Below are positions 35,308 through 43,854 of a DNA stretch of 64,000 nucleotides, one piece after another. The stretch comes from Dehalococcoidia bacterium (lineage in GTDB: Bacteria; Chloroflexota; Dehalococcoidia; SpSt-223): contig JANWZD010000001.1 of the NCBI GenBank assembly GCA_025054935.1, positions 327,008-391,007 on the forward strand. The letters are read 5' to 3'. The translations under genes and the position numbers were made by a program. Below the pieces are notes generated by a model. The model was given only the letters and a program-made list of their open reading frames with translations. It was not told the origin of the DNA and made no database searches. How positions within the stretch are numbered: position 1 is the stretch's first letter; each line of letters starts with the position of its first letter.

Positions 35308-36299
35308 TTCACCTTCTCCTGGCCGCTCGCGTCGGCGGCCGTCTTGCTCTGGTCAGGGCGGATCCGTTCCTCGTCGGTGAAGGGGACGGTGAGGTACCGT
35401 TCGCCGGTATCGCAGAGGATGGTCACCACGCAGGCGCCGGCAGGCAGACGACGCGCTACCTGCCGCGCGGCCCAGACATTCGCTCCGGAGGAAATCCCGA
35501 CGAGCAGCCCCTCGTAACGAGTCAACTGGCTCGTCATCTCGATTGCGTCCTCGTCGCGAACGCCGATGATCTCGTCGATGAGCGTTCGGTCGAGGACCCC
35601 AGGAACGAAGCTTGCGCCGATGCCTTGAATGGCGTGGGGACGGAAACGTCCGCCTTGCAGCACCGGCGAGCGGGCCGGCTCGACAGCGATAATCCGCGCC
35701 TTGATCCCCTGCTCTCGGAAATAGCGCGCCACGCCCGTGATCGTGCCTCCTGTCCCGACGCCGGCAACGAAGGCATCGATCCGGTCGAGGGCAGCGGCCA
35801 GCTCCGGGCCAGTGGTCCGGTAGTGGATCTCGGGATTGGCGGCATTGACAAACTGCTGCGGCATGAAATAGCCCGAGCCGCGGCGGCAAATCTCCTCGGC
35901 CGCGTACACTGCACCCGTCATGCCCTCGATCGCCGGGGTAAGGACAAGTTCGGCGCCGAAGCGCGCCAGTAAGCGCCGGCGCTCAAGGCTCATATCCTCG
36001 GGCATCGTCAGGATGAGACGATAGCCCTTCACCGCAGCGACCATTGCCAGCCCGATGCCGGTATTGCCGCTCGTTGGCTCAACAATAGTGTCGCCCGGCT
36101 TCAGCGCTCCGCACGCTTCGGCTGCCTCGATCATCGCCAGCGCAATCCGGTCCTTGACGCTCCCTGCCGGGTTTGCCGACTCCAGCTTGCCGTAGATCGT
36201 CGCGCCGTCCGAAGGCGACAGCCGGCCGAGCCGGACGAGGGGCGTTCGGCCGATAAGGTCGAGAACGGAGTGAGCAACGGAAGGGCGGTTCATACCCAT
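35304..36299 (-). CDS. cysM: Cysteine synthase / O-phosphoserine sulfhydrylase-like (PLP)
   Basis: 331 residues of the PLP fold type II. NPAGSVKDRIALAMIE holds the PLP lysine; TSGNTGIGLAMVAAVKGY is the substrate loop and GTGGTITGVARYFRE binds phosphate. It makes cysteine from an activated serine and a sulfur donor. Its operon with a sulfur carrier, E1-like enzyme and JAMM protease favours the CysM-type, carrier-dependent route over free sulfide. The start overlaps the Rrf2 stop (TGATG); the ATG two codons later (36293) is an alternative. Confidence 0.9.
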   Translation of the reverse strand: MGMNRPSVAHSVLDLIGRTPLVRLGRLSPSDGATIYGKLESANPAGSVKDRIALAMIEAAEACGALKPGDTIVEPTSGNTGIGLAMVAAVKGYRLILTMPEDMSLERRRLLARFGAELVLTPAIEGMTGAVYAAEEICRRGSGYFMPQQFVNAANPEIHYRTTGPELAAALDRIDAFVAGVGTGGTITGVARYFREQGIKARIIAVEPARSPVLQGGRFRPHAIQGIGASFVPGVLDRTLIDEIIGVRDEDAIEMTSQLTRYEGLLVGISSGANVWAARQVARRLPAGACVVTILCDTGERYLTVPFTDEERIRPDQSKTAADASGQEKVK

Positions 36300-36739
36300 C
36301 AGATGTAGTACATCGCACGCGATTCGAGCCGAGCTTGGCGCGCGACCAGGTCGGCCAGCGTGACACTCTTGAGATAGTCCCACAGCAAGCGGTCGACCTC
36401 GACCCAGACCTCCCGCTGAGCACAGCTTGGCCCGAGCTGACACTGCCCGCGCTCATCGAAGCAGGCGGAAGGAGGAGTGCGCCCCTCGAGCGCGGCGACG
36501 ACGTCGGCCACGCTCACTTCGCGCGGGTCGCGCGCAAGGACGTGTCCGCCGAGCGGGCCGCGCGTGCTGCGCACGAGCCCCGCCTTGCGGAGCGCCACGA
36601 GCAGCTGATCGAGGTACGGCTCAGGGATCTCCTGACGTGACGCCACCTCGGCGCTCGAGATCGGCGGCTGCCCAAAGCGGGCAGCTAACTCGATCGCAGC
36701 ACGCATGCCATAATCCGTCCGCATCGAGACGCGCAGCAT
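36299..36739 (-). CDS. Rrf2-family transcriptional regulator with three cysteines
   Basis: 146 residues: an N-terminal winged helix (MRTDYGMRAAIELAARFG, EIPEPYLDQLLVALRKAGLV) and a wing (GPLGGHVLARDPREVSVADVV). Three cysteines (Cys93, Cys100, Cys106) lie where IscR-type proteins bind an iron-sulfur cluster. Being first in the operon with cysM suggests it controls the cysteine pathway in response to sulfur or redox state. Confidence 0.88.
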   Translation of the reverse strand: MLRVSMRTDYGMRAAIELAARFGQPPISSAEVASRQEIPEPYLDQLLVALRKAGLVRSTRGPLGGHVLARDPREVSVADVVAALEGRTPPSACFDERGQCQLGPSCAQREVWVEVDRLLWDYLKSVTLADLVARQARLESRAMYYI

Positions 36740-37156
36740 CGCTCTCCGCTCGTGGCGCGTAGTTGATTGAGATGGTCAACATTGTACGCGACGATTGCGC
36801 GGCCGTTCAACTGCGACATTTGGCGCCCCGGGCAAATCGCAGGCCTTTTCGAGAGGGGATGCCCTGCCGCTTCTCCGCAACGCCGGCGAGCGGCCATCGC
36901 AATGACACGACCACACTATGAAGGAAATACCCGTTGTTGGTATGTCGGCGCGGGGACGACCTCGTTTGGACGAGTGTCTTCATCGCGTACTGCGGGGACT
37001 GATTTGCAGCACCCAGACGATAGATCTACAATGCAGGTGTCGTCATGAAGGCTAGCGCTCGGCCCCGCGGGCGCCAGCAACGGCGAAACGTTCGGCTCCG
37101 CCATTCGAACACGGGAGCGGACCACACGCGCGCCCGTGGATGTCCGGAAGGTGCAG
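36740..37156. other. Divergent intergenic region between the rrf2 and cytochrome oxidase operons
   Basis: About 415 bp. No gene supportable. It contains a GTTGA/TCAAC inverted repeat at 36762-36780 that could be an operator near rrf2, a CTCGT/ACGAG hairpin at 36961-36974, and a TACAAT -10-like box at 37027-37032 with a weak TTGCAG 17 nt upstream (37004-37009) that may drive the oxidase operon. Confidence 0.4.
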
Positions 37157-38170
37157 ATGACATCGTTTCGCAATGGGGCCGTGCGGGTAGGCCTGATCCT
37201 GATCCCCGCCGCCCTTCTCCTCTCGGCGTGCTCCACCGATCCCCAGAACGTTTTTGACGCACGGTCCGACTTCACTCAGATGATCGCCGACCTGTTCTGG
37301 CAGATCATCTGGGCTGCGATCGTGGTCTTTGTGCTTGTCCAAGGCGCGCTCATTTACGCCATCATTCGCTACCGTCGCCGGGCGAACCAAGGGCTTCCGC
37401 CGCAGGTGCACGGGAATACCCCGCTTGAGATCGCTTGGACGATCGCGCCGGCGCTCGTTCTGGCGTGGATTGCAGTGCCGACAGTCCAGACAATCTTCCG
37501 CACCTACGAAGTGCCGACCGGCCCGGATGTCCTGACCATCGAAGTGATCGGCCGTCAGTTCTGGTGGGAATACCGCTACCCGGGCAACAACGTCGTCACG
37601 GCGACCGACCTGCACGTGCCGGTCGGACGGCGCGTCGTTCTCCGGATCACGAGCGACAACGTGATCCACAGCTATTGGGTGCCGAAGCTGGCCGCGAAAC
37701 GAGACGCCATCCCCGGCCACGTCAACACGCTCTGGTTCACGGCGAAGGAGACGGGGGTGTACGAAGGGCAGTGCGCCGAGTTTTGCGGGCTTCAGCACGC
37801 GAACATGCGGCTGCGCGTGTTCGTCCAAGAGCCGGCAGAGTTCGAACAGTGGCTCCGGCGCAATGCCCAGCCTGCGCCCGAGCCGACGACCCCAGAAGCC
37901 CAGCGCGGCGCGCAGCTCGTTCTTCAAGGGACGTGCGCCGGCTGCCATGCCATCAACGGCACGAACGCCCGCGGCCGCGTCGGCCCCGACCTCACTCATT
38001 TCGCCAGCCGGAGCACGATCGGCGGCGGGATCTTGCCGAACACGCCGGAGAACCTCGATCGATGGCTGGAGAATCCCCAAGCGATCAAGCCGGGGAACCT
38101 GATGAATGTGGTCGTTACCAATCCGCAAGAGCGCCAGGCGATCATCGCCTATCTGCAGACTTTGCGCTGA
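37157..38170 (+). CDS. ctaC: Cytochrome c oxidase subunit II with C-terminal cytochrome c domain (caa3 type)
   Basis: 337 residues. A lipoprotein-like signal (lipobox LLSAC, Cys25), two transmembrane helices, and a CuA cupredoxin domain with HSYWVPKL and CAEFCGLQHANM, where the two Cys, His, Glu carbonyl and Met coordinate copper. The last ~95 residues are a cytochrome c domain with CAGCH and an axial Met in PGNLMNV. It passes electrons from cytochrome c to subunit I. The ATG at 37157 has GGAAGG upstream. Confidence 0.95.
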   Translation: MTSFRNGAVRVGLILIPAALLLSACSTDPQNVFDARSDFTQMIADLFWQIIWAAIVVFVLVQGALIYAIIRYRRRANQGLPPQVHGNTPLEIAWTIAPALVLAWIAVPTVQTIFRTYEVPTGPDVLTIEVIGRQFWWEYRYPGNNVVTATDLHVPVGRRVVLRITSDNVIHSYWVPKLAAKRDAIPGHVNTLWFTAKETGVYEGQCAEFCGLQHANMRLRVFVQEPAEFEQWLRRNAQPAPEPTTPEAQRGAQLVLQGTCAGCHAINGTNARGRVGPDLTHFASRSTIGGGILPNTPENLDRWLENPQAIKPGNLMNVVVTNPQERQAIIAYLQTLR

Positions 38171-38224
38171 GGCACCGCTGTTGCCTCCGCGAGACGTTCG
38201 GGTCCTGCGAAGTAGGGGGAGAGC

Positions 38225-40045
38225 ATGACGGTCAACGTTGGACAGCTTGGACAGGCAGTCGCCGTCAGGCCGACAGGGATCTGGAGTTGGGTCACCACTG
38301 TCGACCATAAGCGCATCGGCATTCTTTACGGGGTGACGGCGTTCATCTTCTTTCTCATCGGCGGGATTGAAGCGCTGCTGATCCGGCTCCAACTGTTTGT
38401 GCCGGGCGCAACGTTGCTCACTCCCGACCAGTACAACCAGCTGTTCACGATGCACGGCACGACCATGATTTTCTTGGCGGTCATGCCGCTCAACGCCGCC
38501 TTCCTCAACTACTTCGTCCCGCTCATGATTGGCGCCCGCGACGTCGCCTTTCCCCGCCTGAATGCATTCAGCTACTGGTGTTTCCTCTTCGGCGGCATCC
38601 TGATGAATCTCTCCTTCTTCATCGGAGGGGCGCCGGACTTCGGGTGGTTCGGTTATGCCCCGCTGACAGATCGTCAGTTCTCCCCCGAACTGCGCGCTGA
38701 TTTCTGGGCAATGGGCCTCCAGGTGCTTGGCGTCGCTTCACTGGCGGCGGCATTCAATTTCATCGTCACGATCATCAACATGCGGGCGCCCGGCATGACC
38801 TTGATGCGGATGCCGCCGTTCGTCTGGATGCAATTTGTCACGCAGTGGCTTCTTGCGCTCGCGCTGCCCCCGATCGCAGTGGCGCTGATCCTCCTGACGT
38901 TCGATCGTCACTTCAGCACAAACTTCTACCTCGCCCAGTGGGGCGGCGACCCGATCCTTTGGCAGCATCTTTTCTGGATCTTCGGCCATCCTGAGGTCTA
39001 TATCCTGATTCTGCCCGCGTTCGGCATGATCTCGGACATTCTGCCTACCTTTGCCCGGAAGCCGCTGTTCGGCTACACCTTTGTCGTCTACTCCGGCATC
39101 GCAATCGGCTTTCTCGGCTTCATTGTCTGGGCGCATCACATGTTTGCCACCGGAATGGGGCCTGTCGCCGACTCGGCGTTTGCAATTGCGACGATGCTGA
39201 TCGCAATTCCCACCGGCGTGAAGATCTTCAACTGGATCGGCACGCTGTGGATGGGGCAGACCGTCTACAAGACGCCGGCGCTGTTCGCTGTTGCTTTCAT
39301 CGCCATGTTCATCATCGGCGGGCTGTCCGGGGTGATGCACGCCTCGCCGCCGGCCGACCTTCAGCAGACCGACTCGTACTTCATCGTCGCGCACTTCCAC
39401 TACGTGCTGTTCGGCGGCGCCATCTTCGGGATCATGGCGGGGGCCTACTACTGGCTGCCGAAGGTAACGGGCCGGCTGCTCGACGAGCGGCTGGGGAAGA
39501 TCCACTTCTGGCTGATGCTGATCGGGTTCAACCTGTCGTTCTTCCCGATGCACTTTGTCGGGCTGAACGGCATGCCGCGCCGCACCTATACCTACCCCGC
39601 CGGCTTCGGGTGGGAGCTGATGAACCAGCTTGAGACGATCGGCGCCTTTATCATCGCCATCTCCTTCCTCTTCTTCATCTACAACGTGATCAAGTCGGTG
39701 CGGTCGGGCGAGCCGGCCGGCGCGAACCCGTGGGGGGCAGGCACGCTCGAATGGTCGCTTCCCTCGCCCCCGCCGGTGTACAACTTCGCCACCGTTCCGG
39801 TGGTTCGCAGCCTCTACCCGCTGTGGGGAGGGCCGAATGACAGCCGCCTCTCGTCCACGCAACCGGCGGCTGCTCCGGCAGACGTCCATGTCCACCTGCC
39901 GAAGCCGTCCTACTGGCCGATCGTGACAGCGTTCGGTCTCACGCTGGCGGCTGCGGGGATCATCTTCGGGTACGTCCTCACCGGTATCGGCGTTCTCGTT
40001 CTGCTCGCGAGTATCTACAGCTGGGCGCTCGAGCCGGCGTCCTGA
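38225..40045 (+). CDS. ctaD: Cytochrome c oxidase subunit I
   Basis: 606 residues with about twelve transmembrane helices plus a C-terminal hydrophobic pair. Key residues include the heme-a His in FTMHGTTM, the crosslinked FGHPEVYILILPAFG His-Tyr site, the MFATGMG K-channel region and the HFHYVLFGGA heme a/a3 histidines. It reduces O2 to water and pumps protons. RBS GGGGAGAG precedes the start, 54 nt after subunit II. Confidence 0.96.
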   Translation: MTVNVGQLGQAVAVRPTGIWSWVTTVDHKRIGILYGVTAFIFFLIGGIEALLIRLQLFVPGATLLTPDQYNQLFTMHGTTMIFLAVMPLNAAFLNYFVPLMIGARDVAFPRLNAFSYWCFLFGGILMNLSFFIGGAPDFGWFGYAPLTDRQFSPELRADFWAMGLQVLGVASLAAAFNFIVTIINMRAPGMTLMRMPPFVWMQFVTQWLLALALPPIAVALILLTFDRHFSTNFYLAQWGGDPILWQHLFWIFGHPEVYILILPAFGMISDILPTFARKPLFGYTFVVYSGIAIGFLGFIVWAHHMFATGMGPVADSAFAIATMLIAIPTGVKIFNWIGTLWMGQTVYKTPALFAVAFIAMFIIGGLSGVMHASPPADLQQTDSYFIVAHFHYVLFGGAIFGIMAGAYYWLPKVTGRLLDERLGKIHFWLMLIGFNLSFFPMHFVGLNGMPRRTYTYPAGFGWELMNQLETIGAFIIAISFLFFIYNVIKSVRSGEPAGANPWGAGTLEWSLPSPPPVYNFATVPVVRSLYPLWGGPNDSRLSSTQPAAAPADVHVHLPKPSYWPIVTAFGLTLAAAGIIFGYVLTGIGVLVLLASIYSWALEPAS

Positions 40046-40058
40046 GCGTGAGGAAGGG

Positions 40059-40694
40059 ATGACTACGACGGCGCATCCAACTCACCACGCGACCGTCTTC
40101 GACGACCATCACCGGATGGGGCTGATCAACCGCAAGACGGTGATGTGGGTCTTTCTCGGCTCGGAGTGCATGTTCTTCGGGTCGCTGATCGCCACCTACA
40201 TGTCGCTCCGCGGGCGAAGCCTCAATCCTCCCTACCCTGGCAACCAGTTCAGTTTCGACATTCCGTTTACGACGGTGAGCGCCACGGTGCTCCTGATCAG
40301 CAGCCTCGCGATGGTGCTGGCGGTGTCGGCAATTCAGCGGGGGGATATCCGCAGCACCCGCATTTGGCTCCTCGCCACCGCGGGGCTGGGGATGCTCTTT
40401 CTCGGCGGCCAGTTCTACGAATTCACGACCTTCTTCGTGGAGAAGGGGCTCGGCATCGACACGAACATCTTCGGCTCGTCGTTCTATGTCCTGACGGGCT
40501 TTCACGGCGCTCACGTCACCGTCGGCGTCCTCTGGCTTCTCTCGCTCGTGCTCCTGTCATTCCGCGGCAAGCTTCACCAGCGCGCAAGCCTCGATGTCGA
40601 GATCGCTGGACTCTACTGGCACTTTGTCGATATCGTTTGGATCGTCATCTTCGTTCTCGTATATCTCCTTGCGCCGCACGGAGGTGGCTATTGA
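40059..40694 (+). CDS. ctaE: Cytochrome c oxidase subunit III
   Basis: 211 residues with about five transmembrane segments. LGSECMFFGSLIATYMSLRGR near the start, GFHGAHVTVGVLWLL and the C-terminal GLYWHFVDIVWIVIF are diagnostic. RBS GAGGAAGGG precedes the ATG, 13 nt after subunit I. It stabilises the proton entry path of subunit I. Confidence 0.95.
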   Translation: MTTTAHPTHHATVFDDHHRMGLINRKTVMWVFLGSECMFFGSLIATYMSLRGRSLNPPYPGNQFSFDIPFTTVSATVLLISSLAMVLAVSAIQRGDIRSTRIWLLATAGLGMLFLGGQFYEFTTFFVEKGLGIDTNIFGSSFYVLTGFHGAHVTVGVLWLLSLVLLSFRGKLHQRASLDVEIAGLYWHFVDIVWIVIFVLVYLLAPHGGGY

Positions 40695-41089
40695 GCGACA
40701 CCCACGCGACAGAGACCCCGCCTGTTGACGTCGAACGATGGGCGCCCGGCGCCTTCGCTGAACCGGTACTCGCCGAAGAGCAGCATGTCCATCCGACGGT
40801 CGGCACGTACATCAAGGTCGCGCTCGTGCTCGCAGCGCTGACCGCTCTCGAGGTGTCGCTCTACTACCTTGAGCCGACGCTCGGCCCGCTTATCGTGTCG
40901 CCCCTTCTGCTGCTCCTTTCAGCCGGCAAGTTCTTTCTCGTTGTCGCGTTCTACATGCATCTCCGCTACGACGGCAGGCTGATGACCGCGCTCTTTACTG
41001 GGCCGCTCCTCATCGCGACCGTCATCATCCTGACCTTGATGGCGCTCTTCTTCCAATTCGTGCCTCGGGTGGCAACCAGCATCTCCTAG
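40691..41089 (+). CDS. Cytochrome c oxidase subunit IV family protein (TTG start)
   Basis: 132 residues from a TTG at 40691 that overlaps the subunit III stop (TTGA) and follows GGAGGTGG; no ATG lies in frame in this stretch before the hydrophobic part. An acidic N-terminus is followed by three hydrophobic segments (TYIKVALVLAALTALEVSLYYL, PLLLLLSAGKFFLVVAFYMHL, LLIATVIILTLMALFF). It resembles the prokaryotic subunit IV of caa3 oxidases. Confidence 0.85.
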   Translation: MSDTHATETPPVDVERWAPGAFAEPVLAEEQHVHPTVGTYIKVALVLAALTALEVSLYYLEPTLGPLIVSPLLLLLSAGKFFLVVAFYMHLRYDGRLMTALFTGPLLIATVIILTLMALFFQFVPRVATSIS

Positions 41090-41136
41090 CGAGAAGCCTC
41101 GTCTCGGAAGCGCCATATCGCAAGGAATGCCGGCCC

Positions 41137-41166
41137 GGCGCCCGCCTTCGAGACGGGCGCCTTTTT
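41137..41166 (+). terminator. Intrinsic terminator of the cytochrome oxidase operon
   Basis: GGCGCCCG (41137-41144) pairs with CGGGCGCC (41154-41161), followed by five T (41162-41166). Confidence 0.85.
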
Positions 41167-41194
41167 GTCTGGTTGAGAGCGGGACGCGCCGGGC

Positions 41195-42457
41195 CTAGCG
41201 CTGATCCCGCGCCGAGGCAGCGAACGGCGGCGGGGACTGCCGCAGCCGCCGCGCGAGCCAAGCGCCGAGCAGGAGCGTGCCGGCGACGCAGAGGATGCCG
41301 CCGCTCACCGCCGAGGCGACCGGGCCGACCACGCTGGCAACTGCTCCGGCACGGAACTGCCCGAGGTTCGGCCCGCCGCGAACAAAGATCAGCATCACCG
41401 ACGAGACCCGGCCACGCAGCTCATCCGGCACCGACAGCTGTAAGAGGCCGTTGCGGAGGGTTTCGCTGACCACGTCGGCGATGCCCATCAGCACCAAGGC
41501 GACAATGGCGACGCCGAAGCTTGGCGCCAGCCCGAGAAGAATGACCCCCATCCCATAGATCACCGTCGCAATGACAATGGCGCGCAGCGTCGGAAGGAGC
41601 CGGGAGGAGAGCAGCCCCAGCGCAGCGCCGCCCACGATCGCGCCGAGGGGAAATCCGCTCGCGAGCACCCCGATCTGAGCAGGCTCCAGATTGAGAACAT
41701 CGCGCCCAATGATGATGACAAAGGCGCTCGGCTGCGCGAATGTCGTCGCCACAAAATCCATCAGAAGCAGCCCGAGGACGACCGGCGTCGACCAGGCATA
41801 CCGCAGCCCCTCGGCAATTGCGCCAGCGAGGGAGCGGCGCTGGCGTGACTCCGGAAGGCTCCGCCAGCGAATGACGCGGAGCAGCATGATAAAGACGAGA
41901 TACATCGCGGCCGCCAGCCCGAACACCGCGCTGTAGCCTGCCTGTCCGATGACCACCCCTGCCACCGCCGGCGCGACGATGCTGCTCACCTGCCGAGCGA
42001 GGACGAGGACCCCGAGCGCTTGGACAAGGTCGGCGCGGCCGACGATGGTCGGCACCGAGGCCTGCACGGCAGGCACATCAAAGGCGCCAAGCGCCCCGAT
42101 CCCGAAGGTGACGAGGTAGAGCAGCGCGACGAGGGCTCCCTCCGGCGCGCCGAAGAGAAAAGCGAGCGCGAGCACGGCGAGCATCACCGCAGCAGCGGGC
42201 TGGGTCAGCAGCAACAGCCGGCGGCGGTCGACGCGGTCGGCCAGTCCCCCGCCAACGAGCGAGAACCCGATGAGCGGCGCCGCCCGCACCAAGGCGACGA
42301 GACCGAGCTGCAAGTCCGATTCGGTGATCGTCTTGATGGCGAAGGAGACCGCGAACAGGCTGATCCACATCCCCGTATTCGAGCAGGTCTGGCCGACCGC
42401 GAGGAGGGCAAACGTTCGGTTGGCGAAGACATGACGCCGCACGCTTACTGTCCTCAT
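41195..42457 (-). CDS. MFS transporter (drug/siderophore exporter-like)
   Basis: 420 residues with about eleven to twelve hydrophobic helices. The MFS motif A (GGGLADRVDRRRLLLLTQ) lies between helices 2 and 3, and VPDELRGRVSSVMLIFVRGG is its second-half counterpart. The type is the EntS-like exporter group. The ATG at 42457 has only a weak ribosome site. The substrate is unknown. Confidence 0.85.
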   Translation of the reverse strand: MRTVSVRRHVFANRTFALLAVGQTCSNTGMWISLFAVSFAIKTITESDLQLGLVALVRAAPLIGFSLVGGGLADRVDRRRLLLLTQPAAAVMLAVLALAFLFGAPEGALVALLYLVTFGIGALGAFDVPAVQASVPTIVGRADLVQALGVLVLARQVSSIVAPAVAGVVIGQAGYSAVFGLAAAMYLVFIMLLRVIRWRSLPESRQRRSLAGAIAEGLRYAWSTPVVLGLLLMDFVATTFAQPSAFVIIIGRDVLNLEPAQIGVLASGFPLGAIVGGAALGLLSSRLLPTLRAIVIATVIYGMGVILLGLAPSFGVAIVALVLMGIADVVSETLRNGLLQLSVPDELRGRVSSVMLIFVRGGPNLGQFRAGAVASVVGPVASAVSGGILCVAGTLLLGAWLARRLRQSPPPFAASARDQR

Positions 42458-43076
42458 TGGCGCGCAGCGCCTTTCCTGCCGCCCTGCCATCGCCGACAGC
42501 CGGCACAAGCCCCCTCACCTTGGCATGCCAGCATTGCGTGCTCCTCCTGCGGCTCTGGTAGCTGCCCTGAGAGCGGAGAGGAAGGGTGGTGGCGTTGCGG
42601 CGCTGCTGCGTTCCGCTGTCGCCGCGCATCGCGCTTCGTTCGTCCTCGTGCCGGCCGAGCGCGCGCATCGCCGCAGGGAATTCCCTGCCGTCGGCGCGCT
42701 GCCTCGCGATACAAGAGCGGGAGGGGCGCTTGGTCGATGCGAGACCGAGCGAGAGACAGCGCTGCCCAGGCTGAGCGCGCAAGAAAAGCGTCGGCGGCAC
42801 AGCTGTCGCCTGCTGCTGCATCGCCCCGCCGGCCGGGCTGCCAAGACGGCAGAGCGACGCGAAGAGAGGAACGGCGGCGAAGCGTCACCGTGCCGTCTGC
42901 ATCACTGCCGCCCGGAGCGCGTTCGAGATCGCGAGCCAGCTTCACCGCTCTACTCCAAGATTGTTAGGACGCCGACCGCGCACCGAGCGGGCGTCTGCGC
43001 TGACGGCGCAACCGAAGCCGACGCGATCGACGCAACGCGCGGATGATACGTCCCGCAGGGAAAGGAGCGCAGGTCT
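42458..43076. other. Intergenic region without a recognised gene
   Basis: About 620 bp upstream of the MFS gene and the cupredoxin promoter. Open frames here are short, arginine/alanine-rich and low-complexity, with no domain or good ribosome site. Confidence 0.5.
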
Positions 43077-43106
43077 TTGACGGTCGTGCCGGAAACAGAA
43101 TACAAT
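43077..43106 (+). promoter_or_regulatory. Candidate promoter for the cupredoxin gene
   Basis: TTGACG (43077-43082), 18 nt, TACAAT (43101-43106). It would give a leader of about 190 nt before the ATG at 43303. Confidence 0.55.
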
Positions 43107-43268
43107 TTTGTCGTCTCGTGAAATCCAGCACAAGTGCGCCCGCGCCGTGTCGCGACAGCGAAATGCGCGCACGAGGAGCTGATGAGGGCTCCGGCGGAGC
43201 ATCATGATGTCTCGGGCGGATACCCGGCGCGGCCCGAGGCCGTGGGACGATCGCGCCGCATCTGAGAA

Positions 43269-43292
43269 CGGCCGTCCCGCGCAGGACGGCCG
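43269..43292 (+). promoter_or_regulatory. Perfect hairpin abutting the cupredoxin ribosome site
   Basis: CGGCCGTCC (43269-43277) and GGACGGCCG (43284-43292) form a 9-bp stem with a 6-nt loop. The Shine-Dalgarno AGGAGG starts at the next base (43293). No T run follows, so it is not a terminator; it may affect mRNA stability or ribosome access. Confidence 0.55.
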
Positions 43293-43302
43293 AGGAGGAA
43301 CG

Positions 43303-43689
43303 ATGCGAGTGGTTTCCCGCAATGTCAGGCGAGGGATGATCGGCGTAGTTGCCGGCGCCGCGCTGCTTCTTGCGGCCTGCACTGGAGGCGGCGGTGGCGG
43401 GGGAGGAACGACGATTTCGGCCAAACGGGGCGGCTTCGCCTTCGAGCCGAGCACGATCACCGTCCCCGTCAACCAGCCTGTGACGATCACGTTCAGGAAC
43501 CCCGACAGTCAAGCGCACGACTGGCGCGTGCGCGGAACCGGGCTGCCGGAAGAGCCCGTGCTCTACGCCGACCCTGGGAAGCAGGAGACGAAAACGTTCG
43601 TCTTCCCCACCGCCGGCGAGTTCCAGACCTACTGCTCGCTCCCGGGCCATGAAGCTGCGGGCATGGTCGGGAAATTGATCGTGCGCTAG
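43303..43689 (+). CDS. Cupredoxin lipoprotein (blue copper protein)
   Basis: 128 residues. Signal with lipobox LLAAC (Cys26), a Gly-rich linker, then a cupredoxin domain. Copper ligands are in order: His72 in QAHDW, Cys111, His116 and Met121 in YCSLPGHEAAGM. Such proteins shuttle electrons at the outer face of the membrane; the cytochrome oxidase operon 2 kb upstream is a possible partner. RBS GGAGGAA precedes 43303. Confidence 0.88.
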   Translation: MRVVSRNVRRGMIGVVAGAALLLAACTGGGGGGGGTTISAKRGGFAFEPSTITVPVNQPVTITFRNPDSQAHDWRVRGTGLPEEPVLYADPGKQETKTFVFPTAGEFQTYCSLPGHEAAGMVGKLIVR

Positions 43690-43709
43690 CGAGAAGCACC
43701 CTAATGCGA

Positions 43710-43736
43710 ACGGGCGTCCTCTGGGCGCCCGTTTTT
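43710..43736 (+). terminator. Intrinsic terminator of the cupredoxin gene
   Basis: ACGGGCG (43710-43716) pairs with CGCCCGT (43726-43732), followed by a T run. Confidence 0.82.
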
Positions 43737-43854
43737 GTTTGCCCGCTGCGCGTCGGGGCTTGGCAGCGTCGTCAGATTCTTCTACACTGCAGTTGCAAAT
43801 GCGCAGCCATCGGCTCCCCCCATCTCGCTCTTGTCGGCTCGGTATGTCACCGCG

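Noticed and set aside
37052-38455. A 467-codon minus-strand open frame opposite subunit II of cytochrome oxidase
   Set aside because: Pure antisense shadow of ctaC and the start of ctaD.
42458-43076. Small open frames in the gap before the cupredoxin gene
   Set aside because: Low-complexity Arg/Ala-rich translations, no domain and no good ribosome site.
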